In this document: piece by piece, positions 1 to 7,908 of the stretch
Numbering within the stretch: the stretch's first letter is position 1
How the letters are laid out: the number at the start of each line of letters is the position of its first letter
NCBI GenBank assembly: GCA_017520675.1
Contig: JAFXFG010000030.1
Span: 1-40,294 of the forward strand
Origin: Alphaproteobacteria bacterium
GTDB taxonomy: Bacteria > Pseudomonadota > Alphaproteobacteria > Rs-D84
Reading direction: 5' to 3'
DNA: 40,294 bases
The notes under the pieces: generated by a model
What the model was told of the DNA's origin: nothing
Seen by the model: the letters and a program-made list of their open reading frames with translations, nothing else
Database searches by the model: none
Position numbers and translations under genes: made by a program

Positions 1-61
1 ATACAAACATATAGTGAAAAAAGGTATAAAAAAAGATTAGTAAAGGCGGTGGGTTTATTAC

Positions 62-137
62 TGGCTCGGGTGGCCGGATTCGAACCAGCGACATATAGGT
101 TAACAGCCTACCGTTCTACCAACTGAACTACACCCGA
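62..137 (-). tRNA. tRNA-Asn (anticodon GTT)
   Basis: Read on the minus strand this folds as a complete tRNA. The acceptor arms are TCGGGTG and CACCCGA, the D stem is GTTC/GAAC, the anticodon loop is CTGTTAA giving anticodon GTT, the T arm is GCTGG-TTCGAAT-CCGGC, the discriminator is G, and the CCA is encoded. Two wobble pairs occur, one at the base of the anticodon stem and one in the T stem, but no mismatches. It decodes AAC and AAU. Confidence 0.97.
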
Positions 138-222
138 ATGTGTTGTGTGCGATGTTAACTAAACGTAAAACTATTGCAAGTTATTTGTTGAAAAAAATGC
201 ATTATTTTTGCAGAAAAACGTG

Positions 223-441
223 GTGTAGCAAATGTGTATAATTTGTGTAGCAAATATGTAGCAACGCATAAATTGTGCTGGTGTAGACAGGGTGTAGCCC
301 ACGTGTAGACAGGGTGCAAAAATCCTGATCAAAAATATGGCAATTTTTTATCAATGACAGGGAATGGGCAAGGCGGAAATTTGCCGGTTAGAAAACTGTG
401 TGTAAAACATGTGTAAAACGTCTGGTGTAGCCAGGGTGTAG
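223..441 (+). repeat. Phased 11-bp direct repeats of GTGTAG
   Basis: Hexamers close to GTGTAG recur at exact 11-bp spacing in runs. They start at 223, 234 (GTGTAT), 245 and 256 (ATGTAG); at 281, 292, 303 and 314 (GTGCAA); at 400 and 411 (GTGTAA); and at 425 and 436. The five bases between hexamers vary, so this is a spaced binding-site pattern more than a simple tandem duplication. Hexamer-N5-hexamer direct repeats at one helical turn are typical of OmpR/PhoB-family response-regulator sites. That assignment is an inference, and the binding protein is unknown. The stretch 138-944 has no convincing gene. Confidence 0.8.
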
Positions 442-571
442 AATTGCGTTTATATAAGGGGCATATTCGTATCTATTTGCGATGGAATTTGGTGTATTTT
501 TTGAGCCGTATGCGTAGAGCGTTGTGGCGAATTTCTGCGTAGTGTGGAGCGTTTTATGGTAAAATAAAAGG

Positions 572-614
572 CGTAGTTAACAGTCCGTTGTTCTACCGAC
601 TGAACTATGCCCGA
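572..614 (-). pseudogene. Truncated tRNA-Asn relic (5' half)
   Basis: The minus strand reads TCGGGCATAGTTCAGTCGG and continues through a D arm to an ACGGA-CTGTTAA anticodon stem-loop with anticodon GTT. It matches the 5' half of the intact tRNA-Asn at 62-137, on the same strand about 450 bases away. The 3' side of the anticodon stem does not pair (CTACG instead of TCCGT), and no variable loop, T arm or 3' acceptor follows. It is therefore a relic, broken right after the anticodon loop. It could be left by integration or by unequal recombination between tRNA copies. Confidence 0.8.
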
Positions 615-728
615 ATAGCGTTGCTTATAATATACTAAAAAAACCCAGAAGTCAAGGACTTTCTAAACATTTTACAAAGATTTTTTGTCTGCCCTAGCAA
701 TCCGCCTTTTCGGGCAATTTTTGCCAAA

Positions 729-745
729 GTGTAGACTTGGTGTAG
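729..745 (+). repeat. Outlying GTGTAG pair, 11-bp spacing
   Basis: Two exact GTGTAG hexamers start at 729 and 740, keeping the 11-bp spacing of the arrays at 223-441. This pair is the closest to the NAD operon promoter, about 215 bases upstream of the -35. Whether it acts on that promoter cannot be told from sequence. Confidence 0.7.
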
Positions 746-943
746 ACGAGAAAAAATCAGGTAAAATTACGAACTGTTTGCGCAAAAATACTCCGTATTA
801 TTCCGTTGTTATTATTTTTTCGTTTTTTAGTATTGAAAATAAATTTTTAGACTATGAATTTTAATTTTTCGAATCGATTTATAAAAAAACACGCGAAATT
901 TTATCCGTTGTTTTTACTGTGTTTTTATGTGTTTTTAACTTTT

Positions 944-988
944 TGATAATAACATCTTGACTATAATAATGTCATTGTGTTATTATCA
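944..988 (+). promoter_or_regulatory. NAD operon promoter inside an inverted repeat
   Basis: A sigma70-like promoter has -35 TTGACT (957-962), an 18-bp spacer and -10 TATTAT (981-986), about 43 bases before the pncB start. It is enclosed by a perfect 11-bp inverted repeat, TGATAATAACA at 944-954 and TGTTATTATCA at 978-988, with the -10 inside the right arm. A smaller TGAC...GTCA symmetry lies between the arms. Because the last gene of the operon encodes an NrtR-type Nudix regulator, autoregulation through this site is a reasonable inference. The site was not matched to a published NrtR box. Confidence 0.7.
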
Positions 989-1029
989 TTTTGTAAATAA
1001 TAAAAACCATAAAACCAAAAGGATTAAAA

Positions 1030-2568
1030 ATGACAAATAAAATTGATGAACTTTTTAAAATCGCAGACACAATTTCGGATACAAATCTGCGTGAAAAATA
1101 TTTGGAAATTTTGCGCGACAGTAATCTTGAAAAAATGTGGTTAGATAAATATCATCTGACAATGGCCCATACTTCATTTTTAGAGGGCAAAGCATGTGAA
1201 CCCGCCACATATGAAATGTTTATCCGTAAAAACCCGTTTGGTGGGTCATATACAGTATCGGCAGGATTGGGACCTTTCTTGGAATGGTTGAACGATTACG
1301 GATTTTCAGAAGATACTATTAAATGGTTGGCGAACTGCAAAAACAAAGACGGCACACCGACATTCAAACCAGAATTTTTGGAATTTTTACGCAATCAAAA
1401 ATTATCTTTGACCATTGATGCAGTACCAGAGGGCGAATTGGTGTTTCCAAACGAACCAATTGTTCGCGTATCTGGTCCAGAGTGGCAGGTTGGTCTGGTC
1501 GAAACCGCAATATTGAATGGATTAAACGCATCTTGTTTAATCGCGACCAAAGCATCACGCATAGTTAATGCCGCATGTGGTCGTCCAGTAATGGAATTCG
1601 GGTTGCGCCGCGCACAAGATATGTATGGTATGCGCGCAACACGCAGCGCAGCCGTTGGTGGTGTTTTGACTACATCAAATGCTGATGCGGCACGTAAATA
1701 TAATCTGGGTTGGGTTGGAACGCACGCACATAGTTTTGTAATGCGCCACGATACCGAAATTGAGGCTTTTGAAAACTGGCTTTTGCACAACCAAGGAAAC
1801 ACCACAATCTTGGTTGATACATACGACACAATCCAAGGGGTAAAGAATGCGATTGCTGCATCCAAAAAAACAGGTGTGCATTTGGATTCAATCCGTTTGG
1901 ATTCCGGTAATCTGGCCAAATTGTCTATTGAGGCGCGTCAATTATTAGATGCCGCAGGTTTGCACGATTGCCAAATTATCGCAAGTAATGATTTGGATGA
2001 ATATTCTATATCAAAATTATGGGATAACGGTGCAAAGGTCGATATTTTAGCAGTGGGAACAAATCTTGTAACTGCGGCAGATCAACCATCCCTGGGTGGT
2101 GTCTATAAATTAAAAAGCATCAATGGGGTCGATAAAATGAAAATATCCGGGGATGCGATTAAACGCACAATCCCAGGTGCCACAGAAATTGTTCGTATGC
2201 TGGACGGCAACGGTAATTTTATGGGCGATGTAATAACCGCGCATGGGCTTATTGAACAACCATACGGAACACTCGATTTTCCAATCATCAGTGTTAATGC
2301 CAGAAATTCCACAGAACGCACATACGAAAAAAATACAATGTTTTATAAACCAATGGTTCGTGTCGTGACGGATGGGGTAATAGATATAGAAACAATGAAC
2401 CGCAACGTGGCAGATATCGCAGATTCAACCGCACACAGTGTTGCCAAATTGGATAAGAAATACAAAAGAGTCCAAAACGCATGCGGATACCATGTTGAAA
2501 TTGAACAAGGGCTGTATAAAAAACAAACAGAAATGGTGTTAAGCCAAATTTTACAACGTACAAAATAA
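1030..2568 (+). CDS. pncB: Nicotinate phosphoribosyltransferase
   Basis: A 512-residue cytosolic enzyme that joins nicotinate to PRPP to give nicotinate mononucleotide, the entry step of the Preiss-Handler salvage route. Family signatures in order are YEMFIRKNPFGGSY (about 61-74), FGLRRAQ (190-196), TSNADAA, the catalytic-histidine region GTHAHS (230-235), VDTYDT (262-267) and RLDSGNL (289-295), followed by the ASNDLDE and DQPSLGGVYK segments. These favour the longer PncB2-like nicotinate type over eukaryotic NAMPT, though a nicotinamide preference cannot be wholly excluded. AAAAGGATTAAA precedes the ATG at good spacing. It is first in a six-gene operon, and pncA 16 bases downstream supplies its substrate. 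Confidence 0.93.
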   Translation: MTNKIDELFKIADTISDTNLREKYLEILRDSNLEKMWLDKYHLTMAHTSFLEGKACEPATYEMFIRKNPFGGSYTVSAGLGPFLEWLNDYGFSEDTIKWLANCKNKDGTPTFKPEFLEFLRNQKLSLTIDAVPEGELVFPNEPIVRVSGPEWQVGLVETAILNGLNASCLIATKASRIVNAACGRPVMEFGLRRAQDMYGMRATRSAAVGGVLTTSNADAARKYNLGWVGTHAHSFVMRHDTEIEAFENWLLHNQGNTTILVDTYDTIQGVKNAIAASKKTGVHLDSIRLDSGNLAKLSIEARQLLDAAGLHDCQIIASNDLDEYSISKLWDNGAKVDILAVGTNLVTAADQPSLGGVYKLKSINGVDKMKISGDAIKRTIPGATEIVRMLDGNGNFMGDVITAHGLIEQPYGTLDFPIISVNARNSTERTYEKNTMFYKPMVRVVTDGVIDIETMNRNVADIADSTAHSVAKLDKKYKRVQNACGYHVEIEQGLYKKQTEMVLSQILQRTK

Positions 2569-2584
2569 TCAAAGAGGTAATAAA

Positions 2585-3136
2585 ATGAAAAAGAAACTTT
2601 TACACATTGTTGATATGCAAAACGATTTTGTGATGGCAAATGGGAAATTGCCTGTTGCCGGCGCAGAATCTTTGATTGAACCGGCAAATGAATTTTTGCG
2701 TAATGTTAAATTTGATAAAACCATAGCAACATTTGATACGCACTATCGTGCAACATATAATAACACATCAGAAGCAAAAGATTTTCCACCACATTGTTTA
2801 TATGGAACAAATGGTTGGAAATTAGCAATACGGCTGGATAAATATGACAGAGTATTAAAAAATGTGTATGACGTGTGGGCGGATCAGCGTGCAATACAAA
2901 AAGCACTGACCGGATTTGATCCGAAAAGCACAGATGTCTATGTTATGGGGGTTGCGAGTGATTTCTGCGTAAAATATGCAATTTGGGGCTATTTATGCAA
3001 AGGTTATTCTGTGACGGTTGTACAAGACCTTTGTTGCGGAATAAATCAAGAAATAGACCAAGTCGTCAAATTATTTGATTTTCCATACTTTAATATTAAA
3101 CTGACAACAGCCAAACAATTGCAAAACCAAAGGTAG
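2585..3136 (+). CDS. pncA: Nicotinamidase (isochorismatase fold)
   Basis: A 183-residue cysteine hydrolase that deamidates nicotinamide to nicotinate, feeding the upstream pncB product. The N-terminal VDMQNDF carries the catalytic Asp10. DTH (51-53) and the FPPH histidine at 70 fit the metal site, Lys92 in VLKNVYD fits the catalytic lysine, and VASDFCVKYA carries the nucleophile Cys128. The length is slightly under the family's usual size, but all catalytic positions are present. The RBS is AAAGAGGTAATAAA before the ATG. Only 5 bases separate its stop from the next gene. Confidence 0.93.
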   Translation: MKKKLLHIVDMQNDFVMANGKLPVAGAESLIEPANEFLRNVKFDKTIATFDTHYRATYNNTSEAKDFPPHCLYGTNGWKLAIRLDKYDRVLKNVYDVWADQRAIQKALTGFDPKSTDVYVMGVASDFCVKYAIWGYLCKGYSVTVVQDLCCGINQEIDQVVKLFDFPYFNIKLTTAKQLQNQR

Positions 3137-3141
3137 CGCAG

Positions 3142-4113
3142 ATGAAGATAGTTAATACGCATACAGGTAAAATTTATGTAGATACCGACCATCGTTTAGA
3201 ATTTTTGACCGTTGGCGATTACGGCAAAGAAAATAATATCAAAGCGGACTTCTTGGGGTTACACAAAGAAATCAATGGCGTGCAACATAAAACTGTGGAT
3301 TTAACACAAAAATGGGTGGCAACAATCAGTACACAGAAAGGCTGCCCTATGAATTGCAAGTTTTGCGATTGTCCGAAATATGGTTTTTATGGCAATGCAT
3401 CTGTGGCTGAGATGGCATATGAAATAGAAACTATTTTGAAAAACGAAACTGTTAAAAACACAGACAGATTTAATGTGCATTTTGCCAGAATGGGCGAACC
3501 GACATTTAATCCGAATGTTTTGGCTTTTGCACGCGATAATCTGCGAAAATTGGTTGCGAAATATATTGAGGCAAAAACAATTCATCCAGTTGTATCAACG
3601 ATGCTGCCAAAAGCCAATAGCCATTTAACACAGTTTGTTTTGGATTGGTGCAATATTAAAAACATAGATTATCGTGGCGAGGCAGGATTACAATTTAGTA
3701 TCAATTCAACAGACGATGCGCAACGCGATTATCAGTTTAATAATAGAAGTTTAAGTTTGGCAGAAATATCAGCATTAGCCAAAATGTTGCCGCATCCTGT
3801 GGGGCGTAAATACACTTTAAATTTTGCGGTTACCAAGGATACGGTTTTGGATGCTGCGCGTTTAACAGAGTTATTTGATCCAAATATGTTTATTGTAAAA
3901 ATAACCCCGATACATGAAACAAATTCAGCGGTAAAAAATGGATTTGATGTGACAACATCCTATGATGATTATGATGTATATCGTCAATTTGAACAACCGC
4001 TCGTAAAAATGGGTTGGGATGTTATTGTTTTTGTTCCAAGTCATGAAGAAGACAGTGATCGTATTACATGCGGGAATGCTTTGATCGCAGAAATAAATCA
4101 AAAAACAAGATAA
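3142..4113 (+). CDS. RlmN-like radical SAM protein in NAD operon
   Basis: A 323-residue radical SAM enzyme with cluster motif C68-x3-C72-x2-C75 (GCPMNCKFC) followed by GFYGNASVAE. It then has MGEP, STMLP and SINST segments in the order seen in the 23S rRNA/tRNA methyltransferases RlmN and Cfr. Near the C terminus, ITCGN places Cys310 where RlmN has its methylated cysteine (Cys355 in E. coli). The partner cysteine (E. coli Cys118, seven residues before the first cluster cysteine) is Thr61 here. The N-terminal RNA-binding domain of RlmN is also shorter. Family membership is well supported, but the substrate is unknown. Its place between pncA and nadE suggests a NAD-linked or co-regulated modification, which is an inference. 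Confidence 0.85.
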   Translation: MKIVNTHTGKIYVDTDHRLEFLTVGDYGKENNIKADFLGLHKEINGVQHKTVDLTQKWVATISTQKGCPMNCKFCDCPKYGFYGNASVAEMAYEIETILKNETVKNTDRFNVHFARMGEPTFNPNVLAFARDNLRKLVAKYIEAKTIHPVVSTMLPKANSHLTQFVLDWCNIKNIDYRGEAGLQFSINSTDDAQRDYQFNNRSLSLAEISALAKMLPHPVGRKYTLNFAVTKDTVLDAARLTELFDPNMFIVKITPIHETNSAVKNGFDVTTSYDDYDVYRQFEQPLVKMGWDVIVFVPSHEEDSDRITCGNALIAEINQKTR

Positions 4114-4124
4114 AAGGATAAGCT

Positions 4125-4874
4125 ATGAAAGACATAAAAAAGATAAAAGAAAACTTGGTTTATGATTTGCGCGAATTTGTACAAAGTCGAAAATTCAGCG
4201 ATGTTGTATTCGGGCTGTCTGGCGGAATGGATTCTGCGTTGGTATTGGCATTGGCGGCCGAGGCACTGGGGCCACAACACGTGCACACATTTATGATGGC
4301 AACAAAAAACACAAGTGGACTTAGTATAGAATTGGCAAAACAATTGTCATACAATATTGGCAACCCGCACCAGTTTATAGATATACAACCACGTGTTGAC
4401 TGTGCGTTGAAAACTTTGCCTTTTGTACCACAACGCAGAACCACCGTTGAAAACATCCAGGCGCGAATTCGTGGCGATATCTGTATGACATATTCAAACG
4501 AGTATAATTGGATGGTGTTATCCTGTGGAAACAAGTCCGAGGCAGCAATGGGATATTGCACATTATATGGCGATACTTGTGGGGCAGTAATGCCACTTGG
4601 CGATTTATATAAAACCGAGGTTTATAAAATGGCTGAATTATATCCGGCTATTCCACAAGGAATAATTACACGCGCGCCATCGGCAGAATTATCACCAAAT
4701 CAACGCGACAGTGATTCTTTGCCAGAATATTCAATACTTGACGCATATTTACAAAAAATCGAGGCTGGGGAGCAGGATGAAAATGAACAAATGGCGGATA
4801 TAAGAAAGAAATACAATGCTATGGCATTTAAACGTATTCAAATGGCACCTGCAATAAAGGTTCATGAAAGATAA
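4125..4874 (+). CDS. nadE: NAD synthetase, ammonia-dependent
   Basis: A 249-residue ATP pyrophosphatase-fold enzyme that amidates nicotinate adenine dinucleotide to NAD. The P-loop SGGMDS is at 32-37. ENIQARIRGDICM and the SCGNKSEAAMGYCTLYGD segment are characteristic of NadE, as is PLGDLYKTEVY. It lacks the N-terminal glutaminase domain of the larger NadE, so it should use free ammonia. AAAAGGATAAGCT precedes the ATG. It completes the pathway begun by pncA and pncB, but the adenylyltransferase NadD is not in this operon or window. Confidence 0.94.
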   Translation: MKDIKKIKENLVYDLREFVQSRKFSDVVFGLSGGMDSALVLALAAEALGPQHVHTFMMATKNTSGLSIELAKQLSYNIGNPHQFIDIQPRVDCALKTLPFVPQRRTTVENIQARIRGDICMTYSNEYNWMVLSCGNKSEAAMGYCTLYGDTCGAVMPLGDLYKTEVYKMAELYPAIPQGIITRAPSAELSPNQRDSDSLPEYSILDAYLQKIEAGEQDENEQMADIRKKYNAMAFKRIQMAPAIKVHER

Positions 4875-4887
4875 AAGGAATAAAAAA

Positions 4888-5361
4888 ATGATAAAAAATT
4901 ACTGGCTGCATTTTAAGAAAATAATGACACACAAATATTATGTGTTTATGGAATGTATGGAATACGGTTTGATTTGGCAAGGATTGGTACATGATTTATC
5001 AAAATTCCGTCCCAGTGAATTTCGGCTTGCTAAATTTTATGCTGGCAATCAATCGCCAATCAACATAGAAAAGCAACAATATGGATATTCGGTGTCTTGG
5101 ATAGAACATACCAACCGGAACAAGCACCATTGGGAATACTGGGTGGACAGAACAAACGGCAAAATCGCGCCAATTCCAGAAAAATATATAAAGGAAATGG
5201 TATGCGACACCATTGCGGCCAGTAAAGCATATAACGGCAAAAATTGGACCCCAGAACTATTTTTGGATTACTTTAAGAACAGAGCAACCTGGCCGGATGA
5301 AATCAAAGAATTGACAATGCCGTATATTCTTGCCAAAATACAAAGGTATAAAACAAAGTAG
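4888..5361 (+). CDS. DUF5662-like protein
   Basis: A 157-residue predicted soluble protein. It carries HDLSKF (about 35-40) and a later HTNRNKHHWEYW segment, which resembles the DUF5662 family and suggests a small metal-binding helical, HD-like fold. Function is unknown. An ATG at 4864 overlapping nadE would add eight residues. The ATG at 4888 was preferred because it has an AAAAGGA site at the spacing used by its neighbours. It sits between nadE and nrtR, so it is probably co-transcribed with NAD salvage. A nucleotide-processing role would be a guess. Confidence 0.75.
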   Translation: MIKNYWLHFKKIMTHKYYVFMECMEYGLIWQGLVHDLSKFRPSEFRLAKFYAGNQSPINIEKQQYGYSVSWIEHTNRNKHHWEYWVDRTNGKIAPIPEKYIKEMVCDTIAASKAYNGKNWTPELFLDYFKNRATWPDEIKELTMPYILAKIQRYKTK

Positions 5362-5367
5362 GAAGAT

Positions 5368-6123
5368 ATGTCTGACAAAAACCAAACATTTTCATCAGAA
5401 AAGGAATTCTTGGCACATTATGACGCGTCCGCATTTGACCGACCATCCGTTACAGCAGACGTGTTGATATTTTCTGTGTCAAATAATTTGGCTGAAAATT
5501 GGCGCAAGTCTGATAAAAAGTCGTTCAGCGTATTATTGGTTCGTCGTGATGATTATCCTGAAATAGGTAAATGGAATTTGCCTGGTGGTTTTGTTGGAAT
5601 CAAAGAAACTGCGCTGGATGCAGCACACAGAATTTTGCGTTCTGAAACTGGGGCTGTTGGCGATATTTACTTGGAACAATTATATACATTTGATGATGTA
5701 AATCGTGATCCCAGAACACGTGTCTTTTCAATTGCTCATATGGCATTGATAAATAAAAACAACCTGCATTATTCGGGGGCGCGTGATGCCAAATGGTTTG
5801 ATATAGAATTGGCTGACGGAAAATTATTGCTGACATCTGATGATTTGACTTTGACCGATAAAGATTTGGCGTTTGATCACGCAACAATTATCCGTACTGG
5901 TATTGAACGTCTGCGCAATAAAATCGAATATACTGATATAGTGTTTGATATGATGCCACGTGAATTCACACTAGGCGAATTACAACAGGTTTATGAAATA
6001 ATTCTTGGGCGCAAATTGATACCTGCTGCGTTCAGACGGACTATTGCAACCAAGGTTGCTTCAACTGGAAAGATGCGTACGGGTTCCGGTCATCGTCCAT
6101 CGGTATTGTTTAAGAAAAAATAA
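5368..6123 (+). CDS. nrtR: Nudix-related transcriptional regulator NrtR
   Basis: A 251-residue protein with an N-terminal Nudix domain and a C-terminal winged helix. The Nudix box (about 73-95) starts well (GGFVGIKE) but reads RILRSETG where active hydrolases have REUxEExG, so two of the three catalytic acidic positions are gone. That fits a sensor, not an enzyme. The C-terminal MPREFTLGELQQVYEIILG and the final GHRPSVLF match the NrtR DNA-binding domain. NrtR repressors respond to NAD metabolites such as ADP-ribose and control NAD genes. Here it closes the operon and probably acts at the inverted repeat at 944-988. Confidence 0.88.
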   Translation: MSDKNQTFSSEKEFLAHYDASAFDRPSVTADVLIFSVSNNLAENWRKSDKKSFSVLLVRRDDYPEIGKWNLPGGFVGIKETALDAAHRILRSETGAVGDIYLEQLYTFDDVNRDPRTRVFSIAHMALINKNNLHYSGARDAKWFDIELADGKLLLTSDDLTLTDKDLAFDHATIIRTGIERLRNKIEYTDIVFDMMPREFTLGELQQVYEIILGRKLIPAAFRRTIATKVASTGKMRTGSGHRPSVLFKKK

Positions 6124-6419
6124 TATATATTTTTCGCTTTGTATTTAATCAATTCAAACCATGTGTGGTGAGAACGGGAGAAATGAAAGTCCGTGCTCCT
6201 GGTGTTTTTTTGACTGTATAAATCACTTTTGTGTGTGTTTGATGTGCTTTGCGGATGGTGCAACTTGTGCGCGAATTGTGCAGCGTAAATCTGCGGTTTT
6301 TTGCCATTTGTTTTGTCAAAATGCGCCAAAATTGTGTGTAACACCCAGTACATGGTTGCAACAGTCTGCGTGTCGTGTGGGATAAAGTTCATCGTAAAAC
6401 TTGAAAATCTGTCAATTTG
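6124..6419. other. Gene-free spacer after the NAD operon
   Basis: About 300 bases without a supported gene. Two short open frames cross it, but they lack a ribosome binding site and have skewed composition. No clear hairpin-plus-T-tract terminator for the NAD operon was found. A TTGAAA at 6401-6406, 16 bases before TGCTAAGTT, is repeated upstream of the paralogue at 9191 (9131-9136) and is a weak promoter candidate for the Cys-rich genes. Confidence 0.5.
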
Positions 6420-6571
6420 TGCTAAGTTCATAACAGAATTAAAGCATAAAAGGATACGAAATGTCATTTTCACAAGAAAAACTAAATCCACAGGCTAATA
6501 CCGGTGCTGACGAAACGCCACGTTGCAATGGCTGTGACTGTCATTGTAAATTTGGTATTCATTATTTCTAT
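6420..6571 (+). repeat. 152-bp direct repeat, copy 1
   Basis: This segment matches 9150-9301 at 150 of 152 bases; the two changes are in the untranslated leader (CATAACAG versus CATAGTAG). It covers about 41 bases of leader, the ribosome binding site, and the first 37 codons of the Cys-rich gene at 6461, ending just past the cysteine motif. Downstream the two genes diverge at once. The identity implies recent duplication or gene conversion of the 5' end only. Confidence 0.97.
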
Positions 6572-7126
6572 GAAGATGTGCCTAGAGCAGATATGCCATC
6601 CCTCAGCGTACGTTATTTCTGTCCAACCATTGATGGTAAAATAATCAAGAGATACCGGGACCAAAACCGTCAGTTATCGTTCGCATCTAAACGATATGAG
6701 GGAAAAACCGATTATGACTATAGGCACGTTCAAACTGCTGAGGTATATGCGATTGAACAGGCGCGCCAAATCGCAAAATTCTGCGACCACTATAAGACAA
6801 CATTTACACAGCAACAAGGTTTGAATATTGGCGAGAATTTCAAATTCCCACAAATAAGTTTCTCGCATATTACACCTGATCAAAAAACAACCAAATGTGA
6901 CGGTTGTGATGAACAGTGCGAGATTGGAACCATAATATTTTGCGATACTATTTTCCCAACAATTTCTGGGGAACGTATATCGGATTATAAATCAGAGGAT
7001 GGCGAACATCAAATATTTGAGAACAATAACATACACGATATTAAGAATTCGACAATAGCACGAGTAAAGACGTTGCAGTTCGGACAAACATTGGCCAGCC
7101 TGTGCGACAATTACAAGACAAGATAA
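6461..7126 (+). CDS. Two-domain Cys-rich paralogue (CxGCxxxC/CDHYK)
   Basis: A 221-residue predicted soluble protein of no family I recognise. It contains two copies of a domain defined here by C-x-G-C-x3-C-x2-G, a middle P-T-I-x-G-x2-I-x2-Y segment and a closing C-D-[HN]-Y-K-T. Domain 1 spans about 22-112 (Cys22, 25, 29, 108, plus an extra Cys27) and domain 2 about 146-220 (Cys146, 149, 153, 215). Four invariant cysteines per domain suggest a zinc or iron-sulfur site, or disulfides if exported, but there is no signal peptide. The start has AAAAGGATACGAA, shared by its paralogues. It is followed 12 bases later by another family member. Confidence 0.85.
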   Translation: MSFSQEKLNPQANTGADETPRCNGCDCHCKFGIHYFYEDVPRADMPSLSVRYFCPTIDGKIIKRYRDQNRQLSFASKRYEGKTDYDYRHVQTAEVYAIEQARQIAKFCDHYKTTFTQQQGLNIGENFKFPQISFSHITPDQKTTKCDGCDEQCEIGTIIFCDTIFPTISGERISDYKSEDGEHQIFENNNIHDIKNSTIARVKTLQFGQTLASLCDNYKTR

Positions 7127-7138
7127 AGGAAAATCAAA

Positions 7139-7864
7139 ATGTCATTTACACAGATGCCAGCAGAACAACCGCCTATAAAAATGTCAGTCGGGGATATGTA
7201 TTCTATTGCGGAATCCATGCTAAGCAACAGTGAATGTCCTGTTTTTATAGAAAATATGGGAACAGAAAACAAGACAAAATGGCAAATAATCATTGACTAT
7301 GTCTCAGAGGTGGGACGTTTTGGCAAGGCAAGAATGACTGTTGAAGCCCAACACAACCCGTCCGGCAAGGGAAAAATTGACCTGTTTCATAATGATACGC
7401 ATATAGCAACCGCAACAACCAGACTAAATGTCGGACATGCGATTTGTTCGTCAAAACGCAGTCCGGCGGACGTATTTGTACATTTGTTGTCTTCCTACTT
7501 TTTTAAGCTGATTGACACGATACAATTACGACTGAACAAGAAACTGGAATTGCGTAATGATACAGATTATCTTGCAGACACGTTTGAAAGTTATACAGAC
7601 AAGCACAAGGGCAATCGTTGTTATGGATGCCCCAAGAATTGCAAGCTGGGATTTGTATATAGTGGGGATTATATCTATCCAACAATTGACGGCGAGCAAA
7701 TAATGGAGTTCAAAGGTGCAAGTGGCAACATGGTGAAAACTGGCCGTCATAAATCACTTCGGTTTCACAACGACAGAGATGGCACAGAATGGTTTACAGA
7801 CGAACGGCTGATAGACAAGGCACGTGATGTCGCAAAAAACTGCTATTACTATAAACAACGATAG
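7139..7864 (+). CDS. Cys-rich paralogue with unique N-terminal domain
   Basis: A 241-residue protein whose C-terminal 80 residues are the island's shared domain: Cys161, 164 and 168 in CYGCPKNCKLG, then YPTIDGEQI, then NCYYYKQR with Cys235. The first 150 residues are different from all other members in the window and resemble nothing I recognise. They begin with the family's MSFTQ start. The fusion suggests the Cys domain is a module attached to an effector or sensor portion. The RBS AAAGGAAAATCAAA is the same as in the paralogues. A strong terminator follows. Confidence 0.85.
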   Translation: MSFTQMPAEQPPIKMSVGDMYSIAESMLSNSECPVFIENMGTENKTKWQIIIDYVSEVGRFGKARMTVEAQHNPSGKGKIDLFHNDTHIATATTRLNVGHAICSSKRSPADVFVHLLSSYFFKLIDTIQLRLNKKLELRNDTDYLADTFESYTDKHKGNRCYGCPKNCKLGFVYSGDYIYPTIDGEQIMEFKGASGNMVKTGRHKSLRFHNDRDGTEWFTDERLIDKARDVAKNCYYYKQR

Positions 7865-7881
7865 AAACAACAAACGACCAT

Positions 7882-7905
7882 ACCGCCCAAATCGGGCGGT
7901 TTTTA
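7882..7905 (+). terminator. Intrinsic terminator
   Basis: A 7-bp stem ACCGCCC/GGGCGGT with loop AAATC is followed by a T run. It closes the transcription unit of the two paralogues at 6461 and 7139. Nearly the same hairpin recurs at 10739. Confidence 0.9.
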
Positions 7906-7908
7906 TGT

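Noticed and set aside
223..441. CRISPR or coding repeats
   Set aside because: The period is 11 bases with variable intervening bases; no open frame or spacer structure follows it.
4864..4887. Earlier start of the DUF5662-like gene overlapping nadE
   Set aside because: The ATG at 4888 has the AAAAGGA site at normal spacing, and the earlier one has none.
6161..6498. Two overlapping open frames upstream of the 6461 gene, with Cys-rich translations
   Set aside because: No ribosome binding site, composition follows out-of-frame bases, and one overlaps the start of the real gene in another frame.
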